Of a stretch of 41,261 nucleotides of DNA, positions 15,671 to 23,419 are shown in pieces. The stretch is from Bacillota bacterium (GTDB lineage Bacteria > Bacillota > Clostridia > Lachnospirales > Lachnospiraceae), in the NCBI GenBank assembly GCA_023415595.1, contig JAEZJW010000046.1, positions 1-41,261 on the forward strand. The letters run 5' to 3'. Made by a program: the position numbers and the translations under genes. Numbering within the stretch: the first letter of the stretch is position 1; each line of letters opens with the position of its first letter. A model generated the notes under the pieces. That model searched no databases, was not told the origin of the DNA, and saw only the letters and a program-made list of their open reading frames with translations.

Positions 15671-18220
15671 TTAACGGCACAGCATAGTCTGCGTCTGAAT
15701 ATCCGAGAATACCTCGATTCCCTCAGCTTCGGCGATATGAATTACTTCTTTATAATTTTCACTATCCGGCAGTATATTCGTAAGCAGATTCTCTTTCGCA
15801 AGGATCAACTCCGGGTGATAGATAACCTCCTTCTGTCCGTCAAAGATAGCAGCATAGAAGATGTCTGATTCCACCAGGTCCTGGAAAAAATGGCTGCCAT
15901 AGGACAGTTCAGGCATGAATCCGGCTTCCTGTGAAGCAACCTCGCAGATGGCTGACATATTACAGAGCTCCGTAAACTGTACCGGTACTCCCAAAGAAGG
16001 TGTTGTGGTCCCCCATCTTCCCGGTCCGATGAGCATGCAGCGTTTTCCTTTCAGGGCCGTGTTAATCCTGCCGATCTGTCTGGCTACGGAATACTTCTCC
16101 TGTTCGGATAAGTCCAGATAGCTTCTGGTAGGAACATAGATAATATAATTCAGAGGCAATCTGATATTGCCACCCATAAAATTCCCCTTCATACTGAGCA
16201 GACACTGTCCCTCCTCCAGAAGTGCAGGGATGTCCACTGTTTTCCCAAGTCCCTTCGTCTGCAGTGGCCGGCATTGCAGGAGATTGATCTTAAAGCTGCC
16301 ATCCTTCCTGAAATTCGCAGTAAATTCTATATCCACCGGATAATCATATTCCTTAGTCAGCAGAGCCAGCAGCTCCTTCATGATAACGGGAAACTCGGTA
16401 TCCTTTAAGAGCTTCCTAAAATCCATAATATAGGGGGTAGGTACATTCTGATACCCCAATTCTCTTAAGCGGTCCGAGGTCTCATAATCAATACTGGCAA
16501 AAAGCTCCTTTCTGACCTTAAGATTCTTGGCCAGCAGCTCTTCGATCGGTCTGCATCCATGGGCATTATCCTTTAGGGAAAGCACATCGGCATAATGCTG
16601 GGAATATTTTCTCATATCTTCATAATTGATGGGAGGCAGCCTAAGGGGGTTATCCAGACTGACAATGCGGACATAATCACCCTCCGTCCGGTCCACTGCT
16701 CTGGTTCCCAGACCGAATACCAGCCTAAGCATACCGGCATCCATGTCCACTCCTCTCTCCCATACATATAGGTTAGAGGAATTACCGACTCCGGCGATAT
16801 GCGGGAAGAAAAAACTATCATAATAGTCACCGGATACTCTCTGGACCAGGATGGCCATCTGCTCATCCTTCCAGGATAAGCCACGGTTCATTCGGTAATT
16901 CAGTGCATCCTCATTCATCGTACTGGCATATACGATTTTTACTGCTTGCTCAAAGGCTTCATACCGTTCTTCGAGGGTTCCCTGATTTACACAGAATACG
17001 CTCTCATATTTACCGGCAAAGGCATTTCCGAAGTTATCCTCCAGTAAGGAGCTGGAGCGGACGATAATCGGAGACTGTCCGAAGTATTCCAGCATCTGCA
17101 GGAACTGTTCCTGGATAATCTCCGGGAAACTGCCCCGAAGCAGCTTCTCCTTCAGCTCCGCAGCATATTTATAATAACCCTCCTCTGTCTTCTGCTTCGT
17201 TCTGAGTCTCCACCAGCCGTTCTGTACGATATAAGTATAGAAGATATCAGAGCCTAGGTAATAGGAATCATGGGGTTCCAGGAAGTTAACAAAGCGGTCG
17301 TTCCCTACCTCATCCAGGATCTTTCTGGCCAGGAGCATGCCAACACTCTTCCCGCCAATAAAGCCGGTGCCAATCTCCCTGGAGGCAATCTCCAGAATAT
17401 CACGAAGTGTAAAGAACCTTTTACACAGCTCCATCATCTTCGAGCCGCTGCCGATCAGCAGGTTCATCAATAGGGCTTTTACTTCTTCCTGCTCCTTAGC
17501 AGTACCAGTTAAAGTCTCCTTTGCATTCCTGAAAAGGACATCCCAGTAATCCAACCTTTTCTCTCCTCTGTGAATGCTGGAAAACAACTCTGCCGCTTCC
17601 GAGCTGGCTGTGATACAGATTGCTTCCTCCTCCTTGATCAGGTGGGGGAAGAACATGGTTGGTGAATAGCGCTGCCATACCTTCAGAGGGTGAATATAGA
17701 GCTTACCATTCACGTTATACAGATCCAGCAGCAGCTGTGTCGTCTCTCTGATGCCTGCTATCGTACTGAAGGTATGGACATTCCTCTTGATGGAAAAGTA
17801 TGCGATGGTATCAAGTTCATACAGATAAGGGCAAGTAACCCGGAAGAAGTTACCGATCATCAGATCCGAGCACCAGGCTTCCAGAAGATCCGTCAGACAA
17901 TCGAATACATAGAAAACCTTACGACCCTCCCGTTTTACGAGATTGTGGATCTCGGTAGCAAAGCTTTCAAAACCCATTGTGGCATCCAGCTCATAGACGG
18001 TCAATCCGTCCTTCTCTCCGAATAAGGCTTCATGTTTACCAAAGCGCACATAAACTATCCTGCGCTGATCCCTTTTTGCCTGTTCCACATAGGAGTGGAC
18101 CATCTGCTGATAGCTATCCATGGTATCAACCTGCCAAACCACATTATCCCCCAATCGCAGGAAATCGATTGTCTGATCAAAACCGATATGCCCTGTACTT
18201 ACTTTATCATGACGTTCCAT
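15671..18220 (-). CDS. PEP/pyruvate-binding-domain protein with degenerate KaiC-like N-terminus
   Basis: The 849-residue protein has two recognisable parts. Residues about 12-170 look like a KaiC/RecA-type fold (GFDQTIDFLRLGDNVVWQVD, later VFYVFDCLTDLLEAW as a Walker-B-like strand), but the Walker A loop is missing. Residues about 285-690 match the ATP-grasp nucleotide-binding domain of pyruvate phosphate dikinase/PEP synthase (GFIGGKSVGMLLARK, SPIIVRSSSLLEDNFGNAFAGKYESVF, INLLQCRPLQ). The phosphohistidine swivel domain and the PEP/pyruvate TIM barrel of PPDK are absent. The C-terminal 180 residues (CMLIGPGRWGTTTPSLG, SYGSHFFQDLVE) form a further conserved region I cannot name. It may phosphorylate a separate partner, but no substrate can be inferred. 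The start has GGAGG and a terminator follows the stop. Confidence 0.82.
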   Translation of the reverse strand: MERHDKVSTGHIGFDQTIDFLRLGDNVVWQVDTMDSYQQMVHSYVEQAKRDQRRIVYVRFGKHEALFGEKDGLTVYELDATMGFESFATEIHNLVKREGRKVFYVFDCLTDLLEAWCSDLMIGNFFRVTCPYLYELDTIAYFSIKRNVHTFSTIAGIRETTQLLLDLYNVNGKLYIHPLKVWQRYSPTMFFPHLIKEEEAICITASSEAAELFSSIHRGEKRLDYWDVLFRNAKETLTGTAKEQEEVKALLMNLLIGSGSKMMELCKRFFTLRDILEIASREIGTGFIGGKSVGMLLARKILDEVGNDRFVNFLEPHDSYYLGSDIFYTYIVQNGWWRLRTKQKTEEGYYKYAAELKEKLLRGSFPEIIQEQFLQMLEYFGQSPIIVRSSSLLEDNFGNAFAGKYESVFCVNQGTLEERYEAFEQAVKIVYASTMNEDALNYRMNRGLSWKDEQMAILVQRVSGDYYDSFFFPHIAGVGNSSNLYVWERGVDMDAGMLRLVFGLGTRAVDRTEGDYVRIVSLDNPLRLPPINYEDMRKYSQHYADVLSLKDNAHGCRPIEELLAKNLKVRKELFASIDYETSDRLRELGYQNVPTPYIMDFRKLLKDTEFPVIMKELLALLTKEYDYPVDIEFTANFRKDGSFKINLLQCRPLQTKGLGKTVDIPALLEEGQCLLSMKGNFMGGNIRLPLNYIIYVPTRSYLDLSEQEKYSVARQIGRINTALKGKRCMLIGPGRWGTTTPSLGVPVQFTELCNMSAICEVASQEAGFMPELSYGSHFFQDLVESDIFYAAIFDGQKEVIYHPELILAKENLLTNILPDSENYKEVIHIAEAEGIEVFSDIQTQTMLCR

Positions 18221-18453
18221 TCAGTTCCTCCTTCTCATAATCCTTATTCCCATTTACTTATCTATTAACTTTAGTTTATCAGAAGTGCAAAGGATTGTAA
18301 AACACAGGATGAAACAGGCTGCCATTATTCGCCGTCAGCAGGTTTAATAGGTTCTGCAACAAATGATCTGCTTCGACTAAAATAACTTTAAACCCCTATA
18401 ATACACAAAAATTCAACTTCAGCATAAATTAGTATTGGAAAGGAGTTGATAAT

Positions 18454-18657
18454 ATGGGATGTTTATTCGGCGGATGTGATAACCGCAGATATGATGACTA
18501 CTATCCTAGAAGAAGGCCTTGTGATCACTGCGGTCCTTATGGCCCCAGACGTGATAGATATGATAGATTTGATCGGTATGACAGGTATGACAGATATGAT
18601 GATCGTTATGCTCCTGGCCGCAGATCAGTCTACCCAAGATTCCCGAGATTGTTCTGA
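18454..18657 (+). CDS. Small Arg/Tyr/Asp-rich low-complexity protein
   Basis: The 67-residue protein is supported by a strong AAGGAGTT ribosome site eight bases before ATG, and by a TATAAT at 18397-18402 with a weak -35 (TTCGAC at 18372-18377, spacer 19). The N-terminus MGCLFGGCDNRRYDDYYP has two Cys, and CDHC follows at about residue 23. The middle is a repeat of RYD/RFD triplets (about residues 34-50). The end is basic and aromatic (RRSVYPRFPRLF). The mixture of alternating charge and Tyr would suit a disordered, self-associating or nucleic-acid-binding peptide. I do not recognise a family. An overlapping frame at 18446 has no better support. It stands alone between the dikinase-like gene and yerC. 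Confidence 0.7.
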   Translation: MGCLFGGCDNRRYDDYYPRRRPCDHCGPYGPRRDRYDRFDRYDRYDRYDDRYAPGRRSVYPRFPRLF

Positions 18658-18689
18658 CGAATTACCCTGCTTTCGATATTAAAAAGTAC

Positions 18690-18718
18690 TTTACTTTAAA
18701 ATTTTAAAGTGTTAAAAT
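18690..18718 (+). promoter_or_regulatory. yerC promoter with palindromic operator-like spacer
   Basis: TTTACT (18690-18695) and TAAAAT (18713-18718) are 17 bases apart. A perfect 18-base palindrome, ACTTTAAAATTTTAAAGT, covers 18693-18710 and so fills the spacer. As YerC belongs to the TrpR superfamily, which binds palindromes, self-repression is a reasonable inference. Confidence 0.6.
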
Positions 18719-18771
18719 ACAGATGTGTGAGTGTTTAAATCACGAGCGGATGAAAGGAAGGATTCCTAGCG

Positions 18772-19080
18772 ATGAGCAAGAACATCAGAACAACGGCCGT
18801 TGACCATTTATTTGAAGCAATACTCAGTTTAAAAAATCCTGAAGAATGTTATATATTTTTTGAAGATATCTGTACCGTAAATGAACTATTATCCCTCTCC
18901 CAGAGATTTGAAGTAGCAAGAATGTTACGCAGCCATAACACTTATCTGGAAATCGCTGAGAAAACCGGCGCTTCAACAGCTACTATCAGCCGGGTAAACC
19001 GTTCCTTAAATTATGGTAATGACGGTTATGACATGGTTTTTGCAAGGATGAATCATGGTAAGCCTACAATCGAACAGTAA
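18772..19080 (+). CDS. yerC: YerC/YecD family TrpR-related DNA-binding protein
   Basis: The 102-residue protein belongs to the YerC/YecD branch of the Trp-repressor superfamily, small helical dimers common in Firmicutes. The core NELLSLSQRFEVARML is the conserved helix B/C segment. The helix-turn-helix is YLEIAEKTGASTATISRVNRSL. The C-terminal MVFARM is also typical. Its regulon is unknown in most hosts; it does not need to bind tryptophan. The start at 18772 is preceded by GGAAGGA. Its own promoter contains a perfect palindrome in the spacer, which may be its operator. A strong terminator follows the stop by about 10 bases, so it forms a single-gene unit. Confidence 0.92.
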   Translation: MSKNIRTTAVDHLFEAILSLKNPEECYIFFEDICTVNELLSLSQRFEVARMLRSHNTYLEIAEKTGASTATISRVNRSLNYGNDGYDMVFARMNHGKPTIEQ

Positions 19081-19088
19081 AAAAGCTT

Positions 19089-19130
19089 AAGGGGCTTCGC
19101 ACTAAAATTGTGCGGTGCCCCTTCTACTTT
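19089..19130 (+). terminator. Terminator after yerC
   Basis: AAGGGGC (19089-19095) pairs with GCCCCTT (19117-19123), with an inner CGCAC/GTGCG stem. A weak T-rich tail (CTACTTT) follows. It lies between convergent yerC and the DUF1836 gene and could serve both. Confidence 0.75.
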
Positions 19131-19190
19131 ATAACTAAAAATGAGCTGTGCAATAACGGTATAATAGCCGCTAGTGCAACAGCTCCCATT

Positions 19191-20012
19191 TTATATTCTT
19201 TCCGGTCCTTTCGGATTCTTCTGTGCTTCTGCCTTTTTTGCCGCAGCTGCGGCCTTCTGTGCTGCCAGGGCTGCTCTCTGCGCTTCCGTCAACTGTTTCT
19301 TCTCAGGAGCAGGTTTCCTCTCGGGAGTGGGCCTTTTCACTGGTGCTGCATCCTTCATATCTGTTTTCCCCGAAGTGCTCTTACCCTCCGGCTTCTTCGC
19401 AGCAGTTTTTCCAAAGTTTCGAACCTCACCCATCAGAGAATGGTCGATGATCTGCTCGATCATGTGCTTTCTCATATACACGTCAAAGCAAAGCATACAG
19501 ATGAAGGAAAACATGGTCAGGAAATCATGATCTTCCTGATCCTTGACCTCCTCGAAGGATTCCTTCGCTTTCGTCATCTTCCTGACCATGTCCTTCGTCA
19601 GGGAATCGATCCCTTCCTTTTCGAGTCGGAAGATTTCTTCATAAATATCCTCCAGGCTGACCTTGGAACCGTCCCCGTAATACCTCTGTGTCAGGGGGTT
19701 GAAGATATTCTGGATATCATTGATCGATAAGATATTCTTAAAGTAATAAATGAAAATCAAAAGGAACATATGCTCCTTCGAATATTTCTTCTTATTCGGC
19801 GGGGGCAAGAGTTCATTCTTGGTATAATTGTTGATCATGGTCTTCGTCAGCAGCTTATCCTCCGTATACCGTTTGGAGGACTTCAGATGCTTGTCCATAA
19901 AGGTCGTAACCTGATCCATATATAAATCTATATTTGGTATATCGTCCGGCATGATGTATTTGACATCCTTCAGGTTGTCAATCAAACCTTTGATATACTC
20001 TTCTTTCGACAT
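19191..20012 (-). CDS. DUF1836 protein with Ala/Lys-rich tail
   Basis: With the chosen start the protein has 273 residues. The DUF1836 domain runs from about 20 to 190. TKTMINNYTKNELLPPP followed by KKKYSKEHMFLLIFIYY is its signature, resembling a MerR-type helix-turn-helix and linker. This suggests DNA binding, though the family's function is not settled. The tail from about 215 is rich in Lys, Pro and Ala (AALAAQKAAAAAKKAEAQK) and should be disordered or helical. The start at 20012 is preferred because a perfect TTGACA-17-TATAAT promoter covers 20038-20066, overlapping the alternative ATG at 20039. The leader is then short, with AGGTGA 11 bases before the ATG. It diverges from pcrA across a 600-base intergenic region. 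Confidence 0.85.
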   Translation of the reverse strand: MSKEEYIKGLIDNLKDVKYIMPDDIPNIDLYMDQVTTFMDKHLKSSKRYTEDKLLTKTMINNYTKNELLPPPNKKKYSKEHMFLLIFIYYFKNILSINDIQNIFNPLTQRYYGDGSKVSLEDIYEEIFRLEKEGIDSLTKDMVRKMTKAKESFEEVKDQEDHDFLTMFSFICMLCFDVYMRKHMIEQIIDHSLMGEVRNFGKTAAKKPEGKSTSGKTDMKDAAPVKRPTPERKPAPEKKQLTEAQRAALAAQKAAAAAKKAEAQKNPKGPERI

Positions 20013-20037
20013 ATCCAACCATATCACCTCTGTTTCC

Positions 20038-20066
20038 ATTATATAGTATCCGATACTAGATGTCAA
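20038..20066 (-). promoter_or_regulatory. Consensus promoter of the DUF1836 gene with an operator-like inverted repeat
   Basis: On the minus strand TTGACA (20061-20066) and TATAAT (20038-20043) are exactly 17 bases apart. The spacer holds TAGTATC-C-GATACTA (20044-20058), a 15-base inverted repeat. A perfect promoter with a dyad in the spacer is a classic repressor-site arrangement. Confidence 0.75.
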
Positions 20067-20106
20067 AGCAAAAATAGACATATCGCAATGCTGCCCCCTG
20101 TACTAT

Positions 20107-20316
20107 GGTGTTACTATTAAGCCTTCCATGTTTTTAACAGGACCGGGGGAGAAAATGTTCCCATGGATGAGACGCTCCCGCTTAGATGCATCACGTAACG
20201 GTACAAAAGGTTCTATAAGACAGAACCTAAGTACCGACGGATGCATATACTCACCATGGAAATCATTTCTCCCCGGTCCTATATAATATACTTTTATTAG
20301 GCTTAATAGTAACACC
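20107..20316. repeat. 210-bp imperfect palindrome with 17-bp perfect terminal arms
   Basis: The ends 20107-20123 and 20300-20316 are perfect 17-bp inverted copies of GGTGTTACTATTAAGCC. Inward, AGGACCGGGGGAGAAA (20139-20154) pairs with 20266-20280 with one bulge. GATGCAT and GGTAC/GTACC blocks pair next, then AGGTTCT/AGAACCT closes a 7-base loop near the centre. The whole could fold as one long rod with internal loops. No clear target-site duplication flanks it. A miniature inverted-repeat element or a structured RNA are both possible; it holds no credible coding sequence. Confidence 0.75.
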
Positions 20317-20330
20317 TCGGCATACCAAAT

Positions 20331-20530
20331 TGTTTCCATTCGCTGATTGGAATGTTTCATACATCGCTGGTTGGATTGTTCTACTGGCTGAATAGATTTA
20401 TCCATTGGTTGATAGGATTGTTCCATTTACTTATTAGATTATCCATTGGTTGTTTGGATTGTATCGTACATTGCTGATTGGATTGTATCGTACATTGTTG
20501 AATGGATTGCATCAGCAGTTGTTTCAGGGA
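20331..20530. repeat. Degenerate 20-24-bp tandem repeat upstream of pcrA
   Basis: About nine units of the form TGTwTCsTACATTGsTGATTGGAT follow one another. Unit lengths are 22, 24, 21, 21, 21, 20, 24, 24 and 23. The two units at 20460-20483 and 20484-20507 differ at only two bases; the others are more decayed. Most end in (T)GGAT or AGAT. The repeat adjoins the 210-bp palindrome on one side and the pcrA promoter on the other. Confidence 0.75.
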
Positions 20531-20547
20531 GGGATTTATGCTATACT
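20519..20547 (+). promoter_or_regulatory. Putative pcrA promoter
   Basis: TTGTTT (20519-20524) and TATACT (20542-20547) are separated by 17 bases, giving an 80-base leader to the pcrA start. The -35 overlaps the last degenerate tandem-repeat unit. Confidence 0.55.
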
Positions 20548-20628
20548 CTTCATACATGTGCAGTTATGATTGCTACATATTCGAAAGACGTCTGCTAGGC
20601 GCGTAAATGAATTTTGGAGGTTAGATAC

Positions 20629-22932
20629 ATGAGTATTTATGATACATTGAACCCGGAGCAGAAACGAGCTGTGCTCCATGACAAAGGGCCTTTGCTTATC
20701 CTGGCCGGAGCCGGCTCCGGCTTGACCAGGGTGCTTACCCACAGGATAGCTTATCTGATCGAAGAACGGGACGTAAACCCCTGGCATATCCTGGCAATCA
20801 CCTTCACGAATAAGGCTGCCAAAGAAATGAGGGAACGCGTGGACCGGATCATTGGCAACGGTGCCGAGAATATCTGGGTCAGTACCTTCCACTCCACCTG
20901 CGTCAGAATATTAAGAAGATTTATTGATACGATCGGTTATGAACGCAGCTTTACGATCTATGATACTGATGACCAGAAGACCCTGATGAAGGAGGTCTGT
21001 AAGTATCTTGAGATAGACACGAAGCAAATGAACGAGCGCAGTATCCTCTCCGTCATCTCCAAGGCGAAGGACGAGCTGATCTCCTCAGAAGAATTCGAGC
21101 TACAGGCAAGGGATTACCAGCAGAAGAAATATGCTCAGGCCTATCTCCAATACCAGAAGAGGCTTAAGGCGAACAATGCTTTGGATTTTGACGACCTGAT
21201 CTTCAAGACCGTAGAACTGTTCCAGAAGAACAAAGAAGCCCTGACCTATTACCAGAACCGCTTTCGTTATATTATGGTAGACGAGTATCAGGACACGAAT
21301 ACCGCCCAGTTCCGGCTAATTCACCTCTTAGCCTCCGGAATGAATGAATATGGGGAGCGGGAACATAACCTCTGTGTTGTCGGTGATGATGACCAGTCCA
21401 TCTATAAATTCCGCGGAGCAAATATCTATAATATTCTGAACTTCGAGCAGGCTTACCCGAATACGGAGGTCATCAAGCTGGAGCAGAATTACCGTTCCAC
21501 GAAGTCCATCCTGAATACAGCCAATGAGGTTATCTGTAATAATAAGGGCAGAAAGGACAAGTCCCTGTGGACGGATAATGAAGAAGGTGAGCCGGTCCAT
21601 TTTACACAGTTCGATACGGATTTTGAAGAGGTGGATAATATCACCGCAGAGATCAAACGGACTGTGGACAGCGGAGAGGCCAAATACAATGACTTTGCGA
21701 TCCTGTACCGCACTAATGCTCAGTCCCGTCTGTTTGAAGAGAAACTGATCCTACGAAATATCCCATATAGGATCTTCGGAAGTGTGAACTTCTATGCCAG
21801 AAAGGAAATAAAGGACATCCTGGCTTACTTAAAAACGATCAATAACGGGCAGGATGATATTGCTATCAAAAGAATTATTAATATACCGCGCCGTGGCATC
21901 GGTCTGACGACGATAGATAAAATCAATGATTATGCCCTAATCCATGAGATAAGCTTCTATGATGCCCTGACCCGAGCCGTCTTCATCCCCGGGCTGGAAC
22001 GGACTGCATCAAAGATCACTCCTTTTGTCAGCCTGATTGAGGGACTGAGATCCCGCGTAAGTCAGGAGGGCTATCCACTCCATGAGCTGATTGATGATAT
22101 CCTGGATGCAACCGGATATTTAAGAGAATTAGAGTCAGAGGATTCCGAGGAGGCAAAGGATAGGATCTCTAACATCGATGAATTAGTCAACAAGCTGGTT
22201 ACCTATGAGGAAAATGCAGAGGAACAGCCCACTCTAAGTGGTTTCCTGGAAGAAGTGGCTCTGGTTTCCGATATCGATAACCTTGATGAAAGCACCGATA
22301 ATATTGTGCTAATGACCCTCCACAGTGCAAAGGGTCTGGAATTCCCCTATGTGTATCTGTGTGGTATGGAGGAAGGCATCTTCCCCGGCTATATGTCCAT
22401 CCATGCGGACAATCCGGAGGAAGAGATTGAGGAGGAACGCAGACTCTGCTATGTCGGTATTACAAGGGCAATGAGATACTTACATTTAAGTGCAGCCAGG
22501 CAGCGTATGCTCCGCGGTGAAACTCAGTTCAACAAGCCTTCACGTTTCATCCAAGAGATTCCCAGATATCTGCTTAAGATGAGTGCTCCTCCCCAGAAGA
22601 AATCCGGTTTCAAGGAGACCAGCTTCCGCTTTGACTCCGGCTCCTCCCTGGATAAAGCTTTTGATTTCGAGAAAGGCTCTGACAGCAAATACAAGCAATC
22701 CCAGATTACCTATAAACCCTACGCCACACCGGAACCGAAGCAATTTGCAGGCAGCAATATGGGCTCCCTGGATTACGGAGTAGGTGATACCGTGAAGCAT
22801 ATCAAATTCGGTGTTGGAATTGTCACTGACCTTACCATGGGTGGGAAGGATTATGAGGTTACCGTGGACTTCCCGAACTTCGGTACGAAGAAGCTGCTTT
22901 CCACTTTTGCAAATTTAGTTCGTATCGATTAA
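20629..22932 (+). CDS. pcrA: PcrA-type superfamily 1 DNA helicase with Leu at the Walker A Lys
   Basis: The 767-residue protein is a full-length PcrA/UvrD 3'-5' helicase, normally needed for repair and for clearing replication and recombination intermediates. Motifs Ia (ITFTNKAAKEM), II (MVDEYQDTN), III (VGDDDQSIYKFRGA), IV (LEQNYRST), V (MTLHSAKGLEF) and VI (RRLCYVGITRAM) are intact. The C-terminal Tudor-like domain (GDTVKHIKFGVGIVTDL) is also intact. Motif I reads GAGSGLTR: Leu32 (TTG at 20722-20724) replaces the Lys that contacts ATP phosphates. The rest of the gene shows no decay. Such a change abolishes ATPase activity in studied homologues, so the gene product may be inactive or the base call wrong. 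The start at 20629 has GGAGG eight bases upstream; a TTG at 20614 would overlap that site. Confidence 0.93.
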   Translation: MSIYDTLNPEQKRAVLHDKGPLLILAGAGSGLTRVLTHRIAYLIEERDVNPWHILAITFTNKAAKEMRERVDRIIGNGAENIWVSTFHSTCVRILRRFIDTIGYERSFTIYDTDDQKTLMKEVCKYLEIDTKQMNERSILSVISKAKDELISSEEFELQARDYQQKKYAQAYLQYQKRLKANNALDFDDLIFKTVELFQKNKEALTYYQNRFRYIMVDEYQDTNTAQFRLIHLLASGMNEYGEREHNLCVVGDDDQSIYKFRGANIYNILNFEQAYPNTEVIKLEQNYRSTKSILNTANEVICNNKGRKDKSLWTDNEEGEPVHFTQFDTDFEEVDNITAEIKRTVDSGEAKYNDFAILYRTNAQSRLFEEKLILRNIPYRIFGSVNFYARKEIKDILAYLKTINNGQDDIAIKRIINIPRRGIGLTTIDKINDYALIHEISFYDALTRAVFIPGLERTASKITPFVSLIEGLRSRVSQEGYPLHELIDDILDATGYLRELESEDSEEAKDRISNIDELVNKLVTYEENAEEQPTLSGFLEEVALVSDIDNLDESTDNIVLMTLHSAKGLEFPYVYLCGMEEGIFPGYMSIHADNPEEEIEEERRLCYVGITRAMRYLHLSAARQRMLRGETQFNKPSRFIQEIPRYLLKMSAPPQKKSGFKETSFRFDSGSSLDKAFDFEKGSDSKYKQSQITYKPYATPEPKQFAGSNMGSLDYGVGDTVKHIKFGVGIVTDLTMGGKDYEVTVDFPNFGTKKLLSTFANLVRID

Positions 22933-22935
22933 AGA

Positions 22936-22996
22936 AAGTTTTTATGATAACATTTCCTTAAGACTTGGTTATCATTCGTTTCATGAATAAAAACCT
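22936..22996 (+). repeat. Hairpin after pcrA, possible weak terminator
   Basis: AAGTTTTTAT (22936-22945) pairs with ATAAAAACCT (22987-22996) with one mismatch, and an inner GATAAC/GTTATC stem lies at 22946-22951 and 22968-22973. No T-run follows, so termination is uncertain. Confidence 0.4.
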
Positions 22997-23032
22997 TAAT
23001 GAGATGGAATGATAATATATAGTAAACCAATC

Positions 23033-23067
23033 GTTTTGAGTATCGGAAGAGTATTAATTCTCAAAAC
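23033..23067 (+). repeat. Inverted repeat upstream of the small membrane protein gene
   Basis: GTTTTGAG (23033-23040) and CTCAAAAC (23060-23067) form an 8-bp arm pair 35 bases before the start codon at 23103. It may be a leader hairpin or protein site; TATAAT-like bases follow at 23070-23078. Confidence 0.4.
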
Positions 23068-23102
23068 ATATAATATAATGGAGCAGGAAAGGATGTGTTG
23101 TC

Positions 23103-23375
23103 ATGGCGAATAAATTGGAAGACTTTTTAAATGCGATTAAGATAGGTGAATTAATCCACCGGAAGGATCCTGAAGAGAGAAGAAGGCATACGATCATGTG
23201 TATCCTTGCGATTATCGGTGGCGTCGCTGCTATCGCTGCGATTGCATATGCAGTCTACAAGTATATGAACCCGGATTACATGGATGATTTTGATGATGAT
23301 TTCGACGACTATGAGGAAGAGGATATTACTGATGAATTATCAGAACCCCAGGAGACAGTAGTATCAGAAGAATAA
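23103..23375 (+). CDS. Small single-pass membrane protein with acidic tail
   Basis: The 90-residue protein has a short N-terminal amphipathic part (NKLEDFLNAIKIGELIHRK), a basic patch (EERRRHT), and one membrane helix (about 30-52, IMCILAIIGGVAAIAAIAYAV). A strongly acidic cytoplasmic or external tail follows (DDFDDDFDDYEEEDITDEL). The basic residues before the helix predict the N-terminus inside and the acidic tail outside. AAAGGA lies 10 bases before ATG and a strong terminator follows. I do not recognise a named family; similar short proteins occur in Lachnospiraceae. It has no obvious link to pcrA apart from shared direction. Confidence 0.8.
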   Translation: MANKLEDFLNAIKIGELIHRKDPEERRRHTIMCILAIIGGVAAIAAIAYAVYKYMNPDYMDDFDDDFDDYEEEDITDELSEPQETVVSEE

Positions 23376-23419
23376 GTTATTTATTTTAGCAAGCTATTCC
23401 ATCTGTAAACTTAAGTAGG

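Noticed and set aside
20107..20316. Retron-type msr/msd RNA
   Set aside because: The paired ends recall a1/a2 arms, but no reverse transcriptase gene is present in the neighbourhood.
20103..20426. A 107-codon minus-strand frame across the 210-bp palindrome and part of the tandem repeat
   Set aside because: It is made of an inverted-repeat element plus simple repeats, has no ribosome site, is preceded by a stop in the repeat, and shows no domain. Its openness is explained by the repeat periodicity.
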